Source: DATGIQ01 sp035295665
GTDB taxonomy: Bacteria > Planctomycetota > Planctomycetia > Gemmatales > Gemmataceae
Direction of reading: 5' to 3'
DNA: 15,085 nucleotides
Assembly: GCA_035295665.1 (NCBI GenBank)
Contig: DATGIQ010000580.1
Coordinates: 1-15,085, forward strand
Both the position numbers and the translations under genes were made by a program. Shown in pieces: positions 1 to 7,558 of the stretch (within the stretch, counting starts at the first letter, position 1; the number at the start of each line of letters is the position of its first letter). The notes under the pieces were generated by a model. That model was not told where the DNA came from. It saw only the letters and a list, made by a program, of their open reading frames with translations, and did not search any database.

Positions 1-88
1 AGCCGCCAACCAACGTCTCAGGGTAGGATAGCCTTTCATCGCACTATTCCTCATCATTCAGCAGCGGATTCCAGACCCGCCGCCAAAC

Positions 89-2404
89 TCATTTCTTGTT
101 GGGGGTCACGCTCACATTTGCATAGTAAACCTCGGCTCCCGGTTCGTTGCCCACAATCCCGGTGGCGTAGCCATACAGGCCGGGACTCCCTTCGCGATTG
201 GGGACCGGGTCTTCGAGTTCAATGGTCCACACGGCGGGCTCCGGCTCGCCGCGCGGCCAGGCTTTGCCACGAACCAAGGCGCTGTTCCCGTGCACATCGA
301 CCGTCAGTTTCAGGGTGTACCATACGCCGGGCTTCCAGGTCCAGCTGATCGTCTTGTCCACCCGGGGCAGCGCGTCCCACGAAAGGAGGCGGAGCTGCTG
401 TTTGTTGCCGTCCAGCACCAAGGTGTACCGGTTCGCTAACACGCCCATGTCGGGCATGTCTTCCCCCTTCTTGCTCCCTTGCATGTCGGCCTGAACCGTG
501 TAATCGGTCATCGTGGGCTTGCCAATGTATGCATGGGCGCGGGAAACCAGGGGACTGGCGATGTTCGCCAGTTTGACGAGCACCTGGGCACCGTTCTTCG
601 TCTGCACGGCAAACTTGCCTTGCGTGTTTACCCAGCCGCCGGGTGTGCGGCCTTCCGGGATGCGCCCAAAGTCCGGATGGTACGGCAAGGTCGGGACGAC
701 GCGCACTCTGGCTTGGCCCGTCAATCCCTGGGCCTTGGCCACGACCATGCCGAACTGTCCCGGCGGAGCTTTCGCTACCGTGAGCTTTCCGGCCGGACTG
801 ATCTCGCCTTGCAGCGGCGGAGGGGTAGCCGGCTTGGCGCCCGGCGGCGGCGTCACACCTGCTGGCGGCAATGGGCCGGCCAGGGACCACTCGGCCTGCA
901 CGTCGCGGAGAAAGCGGCCATGATCATCAAACGCCCGCACCAGGAACTGCATACTCTGCCCCGGTTCGAGCACCACGTCCGCCGGCAGGACCTGAAGGTG
1001 AGCCGGCTTGGCATTGGGGTTCGCTGGCTCCTCTGTGACCGGTTGCGGGGAAGCGGAGGCGGGAACGGGCTGCTCCTTCTTGCCAATGCAATAGGTCTCC
1101 CGACTCGTCGAAAAGTAGATCCGGCCATTGGCCACGGCTGGGCTGCCATTCACCTCGATCTCGGCGGTGTCGCCAGCCGGTCCACGGAAAAACTGGGCGT
1201 ACAATCGCTCGCACTTGTCCGGACCGGGCTTGAGGATGTGGAAGCGGGATTGGACTTCGCCGACGTAGATTTTGCCGTCGGCCCAGACGGGCGAGCCCAT
1301 GCAATTGCGGCCATAGGTGAAAGGAGTCTTCCAGAGCGGCTTGCCGGTGGCGGCGTCCAAACAATAGAGCCGCGCCACTTCATCGCAGACATAGAGCCGC
1401 CCCTCATGGAGAATCGGAGAGGCATATTTGACCTTGATGCCGTCCCGTTGCCAGATCAGCTCCGGTTTGCCGTCTTTTACCTTGGAGCCATCGAGGCAAA
1501 TGACCCGCCCTTGCTTGTTGCTGTCGGGGCTCTCGTCGCCGTGGGCGATGTAAATCCGGTTGCCTTCGGCTACCGGCGAGCAATTGACCGCGCCGCTGCC
1601 GAAGAAGTAACTCCACACTTTCTCACCGGTTCGGACCTTGAAGGCGTGAACGCCGCCGTCGCCGCCGCCACTGATCAACAAGCGTTGGCCGCCGATGACC
1701 GTCACGATCGGCGTGGAGTAGTACGTATCCTTCGGCCGGGCCTCCGTCGATGCCCACCACACAGGTACGCCGGTCCGTTTGTTGAAGGCCACGAAGCGGT
1801 TCCCCCCTCGGGCCTGTTCGCCCCAGCTGGCATTGAGCATGCCGACAATCACCAGCTCGCCGTCGACCACGGGGCTGACGACCCGGCCGCCGTAGCCGCT
1901 GATCCGGCCATATTCCTCCGTGAGCGAATGCGACCAGAGCACTTTGCCATCGCGAGTGAAGCAGAACAGCAGGCCTTGCACACCGTGGGCGTAGACATTG
2001 CCGGTTTCGGGATCGGCCACGAGGTTCGTCCAGCCTACCCGATCGCTGACAATGTCGGTCAGGAAGACATTGAACTTGTATTCCCATTCGACTTTGCCGC
2101 TGTTGGCGTCGAAACACATCACCCGTTCTTGTTCGGTCAAGCCCTCGCCGGCGTCGTTGATCAAGTAGACCCGGCCGTTCTGCACAATGGGCGTGGACCG
2201 GCTGCCGTAGGGCGCTTTCCAGATCAGGTTGTTATTGGCCGCCTTCGGATCGGTCGACCACCGATCGGGCAGGTTCTTTTCGAGGGAGACACCCTTTTGT
2301 TCGGGGCCGCGCCATTGGTACCAGTCGGTCGCATGAACGGGACCGGTCACGCAGAAGCAGGCGGCCAACCAGAGAGGAAGAAACGGTTTCATAAGTGCAT
2401 CCAT
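89..2404 (-). CDS. Exported PQQ-like beta-propeller protein with Ig-like and lectin-like C-terminal domains
   Basis: Predicted 771-residue secreted or periplasmic protein. It opens with a signal peptide (hydrophobic residues about 8-25, cleavage probably after a VHA motif) followed by DWYQWRGP, the usual mature N-terminus of planctomycete PQQ-like propellers. Residues about 27-440 hold repeated blades with the pattern A-x-[TS]-G-K-x-x-W (FDANSGKVEWEY, LDAATGKPLWKT). A Pro/Ala-rich linker (about 445-467) leads to an Ig-like domain (about 468-571) with its own proline-rich insert, then a roughly 195-residue beta-rich domain resembling concanavalin/LamG or DUF1080 folds. Two ATGs compete: 2404 and 2392. 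The second (MKPFLPLW) gives a more typical signal peptide; neither has a strong Shine-Dalgarno site. It is the last gene of the putative four-gene operon, 25-37 bases after the ligase gene. Propeller repeats of this type do not by themselves prove PQQ binding or enzyme activity, so substrate and role are unknown. Carbohydrate or surface binding by the C-terminus is inference. Confidence 0.85.
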   Translation of the reverse strand: MDALMKPFLPLWLAACFCVTGPVHATDWYQWRGPEQKGVSLEKNLPDRWSTDPKAANNNLIWKAPYGSRSTPIVQNGRVYLINDAGEGLTEQERVMCFDANSGKVEWEYKFNVFLTDIVSDRVGWTNLVADPETGNVYAHGVQGLLFCFTRDGKVLWSHSLTEEYGRISGYGGRVVSPVVDGELVIVGMLNASWGEQARGGNRFVAFNKRTGVPVWWASTEARPKDTYYSTPIVTVIGGQRLLISGGGDGGVHAFKVRTGEKVWSYFFGSGAVNCSPVAEGNRIYIAHGDESPDSNKQGRVICLDGSKVKDGKPELIWQRDGIKVKYASPILHEGRLYVCDEVARLYCLDAATGKPLWKTPFTYGRNCMGSPVWADGKIYVGEVQSRFHILKPGPDKCERLYAQFFRGPAGDTAEIEVNGSPAVANGRIYFSTSRETYCIGKKEQPVPASASPQPVTEEPANPNAKPAHLQVLPADVVLEPGQSMQFLVRAFDDHGRFLRDVQAEWSLAGPLPPAGVTPPPGAKPATPPPLQGEISPAGKLTVAKAPPGQFGMVVAKAQGLTGQARVRVVPTLPYHPDFGRIPEGRTPGGWVNTQGKFAVQTKNGAQVLVKLANIASPLVSRAHAYIGKPTMTDYTVQADMQGSKKGEDMPDMGVLANRYTLVLDGNKQQLRLLSWDALPRVDKTISWTWKPGVWYTLKLTVDVHGNSALVRGKAWPRGEPEPAVWTIELEDPVPNREGSPGLYGYATGIVGNEPGAEVYYANVSVTPNKK

Positions 2405-2429
2405 CCAACCATCGAACCCTGTTCAATCG

Positions 2430-3728
2430 CTAATTTCCCATTCCCTTCGACACGATTCGCCGTGCTTTCATTTCGAAGCGGGGCAGGCTGCCGGCCGGGA
2501 CAGCGGTCACTTCGGCCCGGAACAACAGCTCATCGCGGATCGCCCGGCTGATCCGTTCGGCCAAGCCATTCGCCGAAGCCGACGGAAGCGGCTCGACCGC
2601 GATACGGAGCACCGGCAACGACTCTTTCTGATCCACCTCGACACGGTATTCCGCCACGTCTTCAAAACGGCGGATCACCGCTTCCAGAGCGCTCGGATAC
2701 AGATTGTTGCCACGAAGATAGATCATATCATCGGTACGACCCAGGATTCCACCCTCCAGGCGGACCCAGCTTCGGCCACAGGGGCACGGCCGCGGATCGA
2801 TCCGCACCAGATCCCCGGTGCGGTACCGCAAAAGCGGACTGCCCCAGCGGCCAAGGTTCGTGAGGACCATCTCGCCCATTTCTCCCGGCGGGAGCGGTTT
2901 GCCGGTCGCCGGCTCGATCACCTCGGCCCAGCACTCCGTCTCTAACAGATGTAGACCGGTGGGGTTCTCCGAACATTCGATCCCGAGCGAACCGATTTCG
3001 GTCATGCCGCTGTGGTCGAAGACCCGTGCCCCCCAAGTAGTCTCAATTTGCCGGCGCGTGGCCGGGATGCTTCCCCCAGGCTCGCCGGCAACGACGATCA
3101 GCCGAACCGGCGTCTGCGCCAGCTCAAGCCCTTCCTGCCGGGCCACTTCGGCAAGGCGCAGGGCATAGGTCGGCGTACAGAAAAGCACGCTCACCTGGTG
3201 TTCCAGGAGAAAATGCAGGCGTGCCACACTGCTGATTCCGCCCCCCGGCAGGCAGCAATAGCCATGCCGGGCTGCGGCATCGAACGCCGCCCAGAATCCC
3301 AGGAATGGCCCGAACGAAAACGGAAAAAACAGCCGGTCGTCCGGACGCAGCCCAATGATGCGGAAAATCTTCTCCCAGCAGCCCAGAATCCAGTTCCAGC
3401 TCTCCGGGGTATCCAGCCAGTAGAGCGGCCGGGAGTGGGTGCCGGAAGTTTGATGCAGCCGGCAGTACCGGCTCAATGGGTACGTGAGTCCCTGGCCATA
3501 GGGGGGATGGTTCGCTTGCTCCGCCAGGAGTTCGGCCTTGGTGGTGAACGGGACGCGCAGGAAATCGTCCGGGGCTGTCCATGCATCGGGACTCACTCCC
3601 GCTTGGGCAAACTTACGGGCATAAAATGGGTTGGCAGGCAAGATCTCGGCGAGCAGGCGACGCAGACGGTCCCACTGTAGCTGGGTCAGCGCCGAGCGTT
3701 CCAGATACTCCTCCGCGGGCCGGACCAT
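2430..3728 (-). CDS. Phenylacetate-CoA ligase-like adenylate-forming enzyme (PaaK family)
   Basis: About 432-residue cytosolic enzyme of the ANL superfamily. The family activates a carboxylic acid with ATP to an acyl-adenylate and transfers it to CoA. Visible motifs in order: a variant P-loop TSGTHSRPL (family TSGTTGxP), FDHSGMTEIG (A5-like), a GIEC...GLHLLE segment like PaaK's EC...GLH, YRTGDL with the ATP-ribose-binding Asp, the Cys-rich CPCGRSWVRL, GRTDDMIYLRGNNLYP at the C-terminal domain hinge, and a late Lys in FEMKARRIV that fits the adenylation lysine. Length is close to bacterial PaaK. The longest frame begins at a TTG at 3752 inside the inverted repeat; the ATG at 3728 has GGAG six bases upstream and is preferred. 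No signal peptide, unlike the three other proteins of the operon. The substrate cannot be read from sequence: an aryl acetate, benzoate or another acid is possible. Confidence 0.85.
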   Translation of the reverse strand: MVRPAEEYLERSALTQLQWDRLRRLLAEILPANPFYARKFAQAGVSPDAWTAPDDFLRVPFTTKAELLAEQANHPPYGQGLTYPLSRYCRLHQTSGTHSRPLYWLDTPESWNWILGCWEKIFRIIGLRPDDRLFFPFSFGPFLGFWAAFDAAARHGYCCLPGGGISSVARLHFLLEHQVSVLFCTPTYALRLAEVARQEGLELAQTPVRLIVVAGEPGGSIPATRRQIETTWGARVFDHSGMTEIGSLGIECSENPTGLHLLETECWAEVIEPATGKPLPPGEMGEMVLTNLGRWGSPLLRYRTGDLVRIDPRPCPCGRSWVRLEGGILGRTDDMIYLRGNNLYPSALEAVIRRFEDVAEYRVEVDQKESLPVLRIAVEPLPSASANGLAERISRAIRDELLFRAEVTAVPAGSLPRFEMKARRIVSKGMGN

Positions 3729-3741
3729 TTCATTCTCCAAA
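3729..3741 (-). promoter_or_regulatory. Shine-Dalgarno site for the PaaK-like gene
   Basis: On the minus strand the sequence GGAG-AATGAA-ATG places a clear GGAG six bases before the ATG at 3728. This decides the start against the longer TTG frame (3752), whose extra eight codons overlap the inverted repeat. The site lies only a few bases downstream of the hairpin stem in the transcript. Confidence 0.6.
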
Positions 3742-3826
3742 GCCAAAGGCAAAAGGAAAAAAGCAAAAGGAAGAGGAGATCCGGATGCTCTCGTTTTCCT
3801 TTTGCTTTTTTCCTTTTGCCTTTGGC
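3742..3826. repeat. Perfect 31-bp inverted repeat (A/T-rich intergenic hairpin)
   Basis: Arms 3742-3772 and 3796-3826 are exact reverse complements over 31 bases, separated by a 23-base spacer (3773-3795) that contains the palindrome ATCCGGAT. Each arm is itself built of a repeated GCAAAAGGAA unit joined by an A-run, so it is purine-rich and much more A/T-rich than the surroundings. In the minus-strand transcript the stem starts one base after the TGA of the upstream propeller gene and ends about four bases before the GGAG of the ligase gene. It fills almost the whole intergenic gap. It could act as a terminator or attenuator, an RNA-stabilising stem, a translation control element, or be a small mobile repeat. 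It has no separate downstream T-tract, so a classical intrinsic terminator is not clearly supported. Confidence 0.9.
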
Positions 3827-3827
3827 C

Positions 3828-5159
3828 TCACTGACCGGATGAGCTTGCTGGCCCTTTCAGGTCGTAGCAGAACAACAATTCTTGATCGCGCAAGTACAAC
3901 CGGCCGCCGGCAATCACAGGGTGCGTCCAGATTTTGCCATTCGTTTTGCGCACCTGGGAATGCTGCGGGATCTCAAATCGGCCCCGCTGCTTCCAGCCGG
4001 CCGGTGAGGCATCGGCCAGGACCATGATCCCATCATCTTCGCTGTAGCAATAGAGTTGGCCATCCGCAACCGTGATGGAGCCCCGGCCCAGCGCTCGTTT
4101 TTCCGACCAGACCATAGTGCCGATCTTGAAGTTCTGGCAGATCCACCCCTTTCCTTCGGAGTAGCCGTAGAGATGTTCGCCGGCCAGCACCACCCCTCCC
4201 TGCTGATTGCTCATGACCTTGTTGGCATACACCTTCTCGGCCTTGAACTTCGATCCCGCGGGGGTGAGCTTGATCAGGTCGCAGCCAGCTCCGTAGCCAG
4301 CGGTAACATAAACCAACCCCTCGTGAAAGATTGGCGTGGGAATGACCACGTCGCCGTAGGCGGGTTTCTTCAAATACCGCCACAAGAGCGTCCCGTCTTT
4401 TGCGGCCACGCCAGACACGCCTTCGTTGGTTAGTTGCACATATTGCCGCACACCCCCAACTTCGATCACGATCGGGGACGAATACGATGCCAGATCGGTC
4501 AGCTCCTTGCTCCGCCACAGCACCTGGCCGGTCTTTTTGTCCAAGGCGGCCAAAGTTCCCTGTGGGCCGCCGGGAACGCAGATCAGGCGGTCGCCATCCA
4601 CCAAAGGAGACCAGGTAAACCCCCAGCCCAGCTTGGGCGGGCCGCCGCCCACAGGGTTGACCTCGGCTCCTAAATCAGTGGGCAGGTCCTTCCGCCAGCG
4701 TTCTTTACCGGTAGCGGTTTCGACGCAGAGAAGTTGGCCCTGGCCCCCCAGGGCGTACAGCAGTTCGCCATCCACCGTCGGGGTCGCGCTGGGACCGGCA
4801 TTCCAGTCATTCCCCTTCCAGGTGAACACAGGACCGATCTTTGTCGACCAGAGCTCTTGAACCGTCTTGGCCGAGGCACGCGGGGTGAGTTCCAGCGCGA
4901 GAACCACCTCGGCCCCTTCCCGTGCACCCATCAAGATGAGCCGATCGCCGACCACGGCGGGACCGGAGTAGCCCATTCCCGCGTTTGCGTACACCCACCG
5001 CAGCGGCGGTCCTTCTTTGGGCCAAGCCTTGAGCAAGCCGGTTTCCTGGGCCACGCCGTCCCGGTTCGGGCCGCGCCACTGGGGCCAATCGCCGGCCTGA
5101 ATCGCCCAGGGCAAAAGCAGAACGCAGGTAGCCCCGGCCATCGCGAAACGGTGCTTCAT
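3828..5159 (-). CDS. Exported PQQ-like beta-propeller protein (paralogue 1)
   Basis: Predicted 443-residue exported protein with a PQQ-like eight-blade-type propeller and little else. The preferred ATG at 5159 is preceded by GAGGTG about six bases upstream and gives a good signal peptide (MKHRFAMAGATCVLLLPWA, cleavage near IQA-GDW). The longest frame starts at 5204 and would overlap the preceding gene by 20 bases and hide the signal peptide. The mature protein begins DWPQWRGPNRDG. Repeated blade motifs are visible, such as VETATGKERW and LDKKTGQVLW, plus landmarks VGDRL, TPTVDGELLYALGG, PGGPQGT, GYGAGCDL and a C-terminal YLRDQELLFCYD. It shares these blocks in the same order with the gene immediately upstream (5185-6459), so the two are tandem duplicates. 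The gap between them is 25 bases. Function unknown; it may be a structural or binding propeller and need not bind PQQ. Confidence 0.88.
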   Translation of the reverse strand: MKHRFAMAGATCVLLLPWAIQAGDWPQWRGPNRDGVAQETGLLKAWPKEGPPLRWVYANAGMGYSGPAVVGDRLILMGAREGAEVVLALELTPRASAKTVQELWSTKIGPVFTWKGNDWNAGPSATPTVDGELLYALGGQGQLLCVETATGKERWRKDLPTDLGAEVNPVGGGPPKLGWGFTWSPLVDGDRLICVPGGPQGTLAALDKKTGQVLWRSKELTDLASYSSPIVIEVGGVRQYVQLTNEGVSGVAAKDGTLLWRYLKKPAYGDVVIPTPIFHEGLVYVTAGYGAGCDLIKLTPAGSKFKAEKVYANKVMSNQQGGVVLAGEHLYGYSEGKGWICQNFKIGTMVWSEKRALGRGSITVADGQLYCYSEDDGIMVLADASPAGWKQRGRFEIPQHSQVRKTNGKIWTHPVIAGGRLYLRDQELLFCYDLKGPASSSGQ

Positions 5160-5184
5160 GCGACACCTCAATCTCTGGAGATGT

Positions 5185-6459
5185 TCACTCCGCCCCAAGG
5201 GCATGGTCTTTCACATCAAAACAAAAGAGCAGTTCTTGATCGCGGAGGTAGAGTTGGCCATGGGCGATCACCGGATGGGTCCAAACTCGACCGCTCGGCC
5301 CACGCCGTGTCGATTCACGCGGGATCTTGAACCGGCCATCCTCTTTCCAGCCATCGGGAGAAGCATCGATCAGCACCAACGTCCCATCGGCTTCGCTATA
5401 GCAGTAAAGCCGGCCATCGGCATACGTAATCGATCCCTTGCCCAGCTTCCGTTTTTCTTCCCAGACATTCTTCCCCGTCTTGAATTCCTGGCAAACCCAT
5501 CCTTTGCCATCGGAGTAGCCGTAAAGGTACTCACCCACCAGGACGACGCCGCCGTGATGGTTGACCATGTTCTTGTTGGCGTAAACTTTTTCCGCCTTGG
5601 TGCCCTTCGGGCCGTCCGGGATCAAGTGCAGCAGATCACAGCCGGCACCATAGCCCGAGCTCACGTAGACAAAGTCATGGTGGAAGATGGGGGTTGGGAT
5701 GACTGCGGTTCGGAAGGCGGGCTCGAGATAGTGCCAAAGAAGCCGGCCATCGTCCGCGGCAACGCCGGCCACGCCCTTCATGGTCGTTTGGATGTACTGG
5801 CGAAGGCCCCCAACTTCGGCGGCAATCATGGACGCGTAGCCGGCCGGGTCGGTCAATTTCGCCGTCTGCCAGATCTTTTCGCCCGTCTTCTTGTTCAGGG
5901 CCGCGATCGTTCCCTGCGGACCGCCCGGCGTACACAGAACCTTCTCGCCGTCGATCAACGGCGACTCGGTGTAGCCCCAGTACGGTTGGCGGCCGCCCAG
6001 GTCCCTGGGTAAGCTTTGTTGCCAGCGGATTTTGCCGGTGGCAGTTTCGACACAGACCAGGTTGCCCTTGCCACCAATTGCGTACAGCAGATCGCCGTCT
6101 ACCGTCGGGGTGCCGCGGGGCCCATCGCCATGGCCTTCCTGGTAGATCGGTCCAACCGCGGCCGACCAGACCTTCTTCGGAGTCCTGCTGCCGATGTCCA
6201 GGGCATAGACGTATTCGGTTTGATCCTCGGCCCCCATAGCGTACAAACGGTCACCGACGATGGCTGGACCCGAGTAACCAACGCCGGCCTCCGCATAGGT
6301 CCAAATCAACGGCGGGCCAGACTGGGGCCAGGTTTTGAGAAGCCCCGTTTCGGTCGACCGGTCGGTCCGATCCGGTCCGCGCCATTGTGGCCAGTCGGCA
6401 GCCAGCGTGGGCATGGTCGCCGCGCACACGGAGACAGTCAAGATGAGCAGCGTTCGCAT
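5185..6459 (-). CDS. Exported PQQ-like beta-propeller protein (paralogue 2)
   Basis: Predicted 424-residue exported protein. Signal peptide MRTLLILTVSVCAATMPTLA with a probable cut after LAA or TLA, followed by DWPQWRGPDRTD. The propeller covers almost all of the mature chain, with blade motifs VETATGKIRW and LNKKTGEKIW and the blocks GYSGPAIVGDRLYAMGAED, TPTVDGDLLYAIGGKG, PGGPQGT, GYGAGCDLL, GSITYADGRLYCYSEADG and YLRDQELLFCFD. It matches the downstream gene 3828-5159 block for block and is most likely its tandem duplicate. It differs mainly by a shorter stretch around the third blade (DLGGRQPYWGY against DLGAEVNPVGGGPPKLGWGF). The ATG at 6459 has a GAGG about 12 bases upstream, which is far for a Shine-Dalgarno site. 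It is the first gene of the proposed operon, about 145 bases downstream of a strong promoter candidate. No cysteine pair or haem motif suggests dehydrogenase activity. Confidence 0.88.
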   Translation of the reverse strand: MRTLLILTVSVCAATMPTLAADWPQWRGPDRTDRSTETGLLKTWPQSGPPLIWTYAEAGVGYSGPAIVGDRLYAMGAEDQTEYVYALDIGSRTPKKVWSAAVGPIYQEGHGDGPRGTPTVDGDLLYAIGGKGNLVCVETATGKIRWQQSLPRDLGGRQPYWGYTESPLIDGEKVLCTPGGPQGTIAALNKKTGEKIWQTAKLTDPAGYASMIAAEVGGLRQYIQTTMKGVAGVAADDGRLLWHYLEPAFRTAVIPTPIFHHDFVYVSSGYGAGCDLLHLIPDGPKGTKAEKVYANKNMVNHHGGVVLVGEYLYGYSDGKGWVCQEFKTGKNVWEEKRKLGKGSITYADGRLYCYSEADGTLVLIDASPDGWKEDGRFKIPRESTRRGPSGRVWTHPVIAHGQLYLRDQELLFCFDVKDHALGAE

Positions 6460-6601
6460 CGTCGGTCTCTACCTCGCGGGTTCACCGAGTTCCAGCTGGA
6501 CTCGAAGGGCAGCCGCCGCATTACGACGAGGCGGGGCTGGCAGGAGGGAAGCGGCATCGCAGCGTAAGCCGTACCAGCGATCGTCGTGGGTCCAGCAATC
6601 A

Positions 6602-6618
6602 CGTATAGGCAGTATACG
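6602..6618. promoter_or_regulatory. Perfect dyad overlapping the -10 box (candidate operator)
   Basis: CGTATA (6602-6607) and TATACG (6613-6618) are exact reverse complements around a 5-base centre GGCAG. The dyad overlaps the -10 hexamer and the expected transcription start of the promoter at 6611-6639. That is where a repressor would block polymerase, but part of the symmetry comes from the TATACT box itself, so an operator is inference. Confidence 0.4.
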
Positions 6619-6639
6619 GCCGGGGGTAGGGGGTGCCAA
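6611..6639 (-). promoter_or_regulatory. Near-consensus sigma-70-type promoter for the propeller operon
   Basis: On the minus strand TTGGCA (6639-6634) is followed by exactly 17 bases and then TATACT (6616-6611). Each box differs from the TTGACA/TATAAT consensus by one base. The transcript would start near 6604 and carry a leader of about 145 bases before the ATG at 6459. It would serve the propeller genes, the ligase and the large propeller protein, separately from the methyltransferase gene upstream. Confidence 0.6.
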
Positions 6640-6738
6640 GCGGCGGGTGGTGCGTGGCGGGTGACGGGAGAAGAGGTCGGTGCAATCCGTGCTCGATTCC
6701 CGCCTTCTTTTCCCACCACCGCCACCCGGCACCCAGAT
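6640..6738 (-). other. Intergenic G-rich imperfect inverted repeat after the methyltransferase gene
   Basis: This stretch between the methyltransferase stop and the promoter contains two G/C-rich arms (around 6640-6665 and 6715-6738) that pair imperfectly, for example GGGTGGTG against CACCACCG-like segments, with purine-rich and pyrimidine-rich inner parts. It could end transcription of the methyltransferase gene before the next promoter. Pairing is imperfect and no T-tract follows, so the terminator call is weak. Nothing else is visible here. Confidence 0.3.
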
Positions 6739-7452
6739 TCAGGGCCTCGATTCAACCTTGTCGAACACCAAGCAGTAATTCTCCTGAAGGATCTTGGGCT
6801 CGTCGGCCAATGAGAAGCCTACGGAAAGGATTTCCTTCGTAACCACGTCCTGTCCAGCGCGAACGTGGTTCAGAATCCACTCGGAGCTGACGCCGGGAAT
6901 GCGCTTGAAGTCGACCACAACCATCCGGCCGCCGGGGCGCAGCGCTTTGTGGATCGAAGCCAGCGTCTTGAAAGGAAATTCGAAATGATGGTATGTATCG
7001 CACAGGAAAGCCAGGTCGATGCTGTTTTCGGGCAGTTCCACGGAGTCCGGCTTGCAAACGACGCCGGCAATGTTCTTGAGGCCCAGGTCTTTGCTCGTTT
7101 TCTGGATATGCTCGATGAACTTCGGAGAGATATCGACAGCAAATACTTTGCCTTTGTCGCCGACTTCTTTGGCAAATAGGCGCGTGAACAGCCCCGTCCC
7201 CGCGCCGATGTCTGCTATCGCCATGCCCGGTTTGATTTTGCAGGCGGCAACGATCTCTTTGCGCTTGGCAAAGACTTCCCGGCTCTCGATTTCGAACTTG
7301 CCGACGTACTCGTTGATGTCGGGATTCTCGAACGGCTTGTTGATGCCGGGGCGGACGCTCTTTTCCTGTGCCGGCGTTGCGAGCGCGGCCACTCCGGCGA
7401 GACTCAGAGCCAGCACGAATGGGAAAAGAGTTCGTTGATATGGGCTTCTCAT
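6739..7452 (-). CDS. Exported class I SAM-dependent methyltransferase
   Basis: Predicted 237-residue protein with a seven-strand Rossmann methyltransferase domain. Visible: motif I DIGAGTGLF (residues about 81-89), the acidic residue of motif II in VFAVDIS (D107), a motif III-like PDSVELPENSIDLAFLCDTYHHF (post-I/IV region, about 135-157, shown here only as landmarks DSVELP and YHHF), and LRPGGRMVVVDF (about 171-182). Ahead of it lies a convincing signal peptide: basic MRSPYQR, a hydrophobic stretch to about residue 25, and an ATPAQ cut-like site. The chosen ATG at 7452 has GGGGGA six bases upstream. The longest frame begins with GTG at 7503 and would bury the signal peptide. Substrate is unknown; small molecule, quinone or lipid methylation is possible. 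An exported protein of this class is odd because SAM is cytosolic, so membrane anchoring facing the cytoplasm is an alternative. Confidence 0.82.
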   Translation of the reverse strand: MRSPYQRTLFPFVLALSLAGVAALATPAQEKSVRPGINKPFENPDINEYVGKFEIESREVFAKRKEIVAACKIKPGMAIADIGAGTGLFTRLFAKEVGDKGKVFAVDISPKFIEHIQKTSKDLGLKNIAGVVCKPDSVELPENSIDLAFLCDTYHHFEFPFKTLASIHKALRPGGRMVVVDFKRIPGVSSEWILNHVRAGQDVVTKEILSVGFSLADEPKILQENYCLVFDKVESRP

Positions 7453-7558
7453 GGTAATCCCCCAGATGGCTTTTGTGGTAGTGCAGGCCAATGTTTCCCT
7501 CACAGAGTGTTTTACTGGATGAGTCTGAGTTGGCTCCCGGAATCGTGAAGATTGGAAG

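Noticed and set aside
1..88. Terminator after the large propeller gene
   Set aside because: No inverted repeat or T-run was found in this stretch; it holds no recognisable feature.
479..2551. A 690-codon open frame on the plus strand
   Set aside because: It lies antisense to the large propeller gene and runs into the ligase gene. Its translation has no recognisable family, no signal peptide and a composition typical of the antisense frame of a G/C-rich gene, while the minus-strand frame shows clear blade motifs.
3012..3680. A 222-codon plus-strand frame
   Set aside because: Antisense to the PaaK-like gene and without any family signature.
3729..3752. N-terminal extension of the PaaK-like protein from a TTG
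   Set aside because: The eight added codons fall in or next to the inverted repeat, and the downstream ATG has a well-spaced GGAG.
3742..3826. CRISPR or insertion-sequence end as explanation for the inverted repeat
   Set aside because: Only two arms in inverted order with one short spacer, no direct repeats with regular spacers, and no transposase or target-site duplication seen nearby.
5158..6012. A 284-codon plus-strand frame
   Set aside because: Antisense to the second propeller gene, which has a signal peptide and conserved motifs. Its resemblance to pieces of the other antisense frame only mirrors the propeller repeats on the opposite strand.
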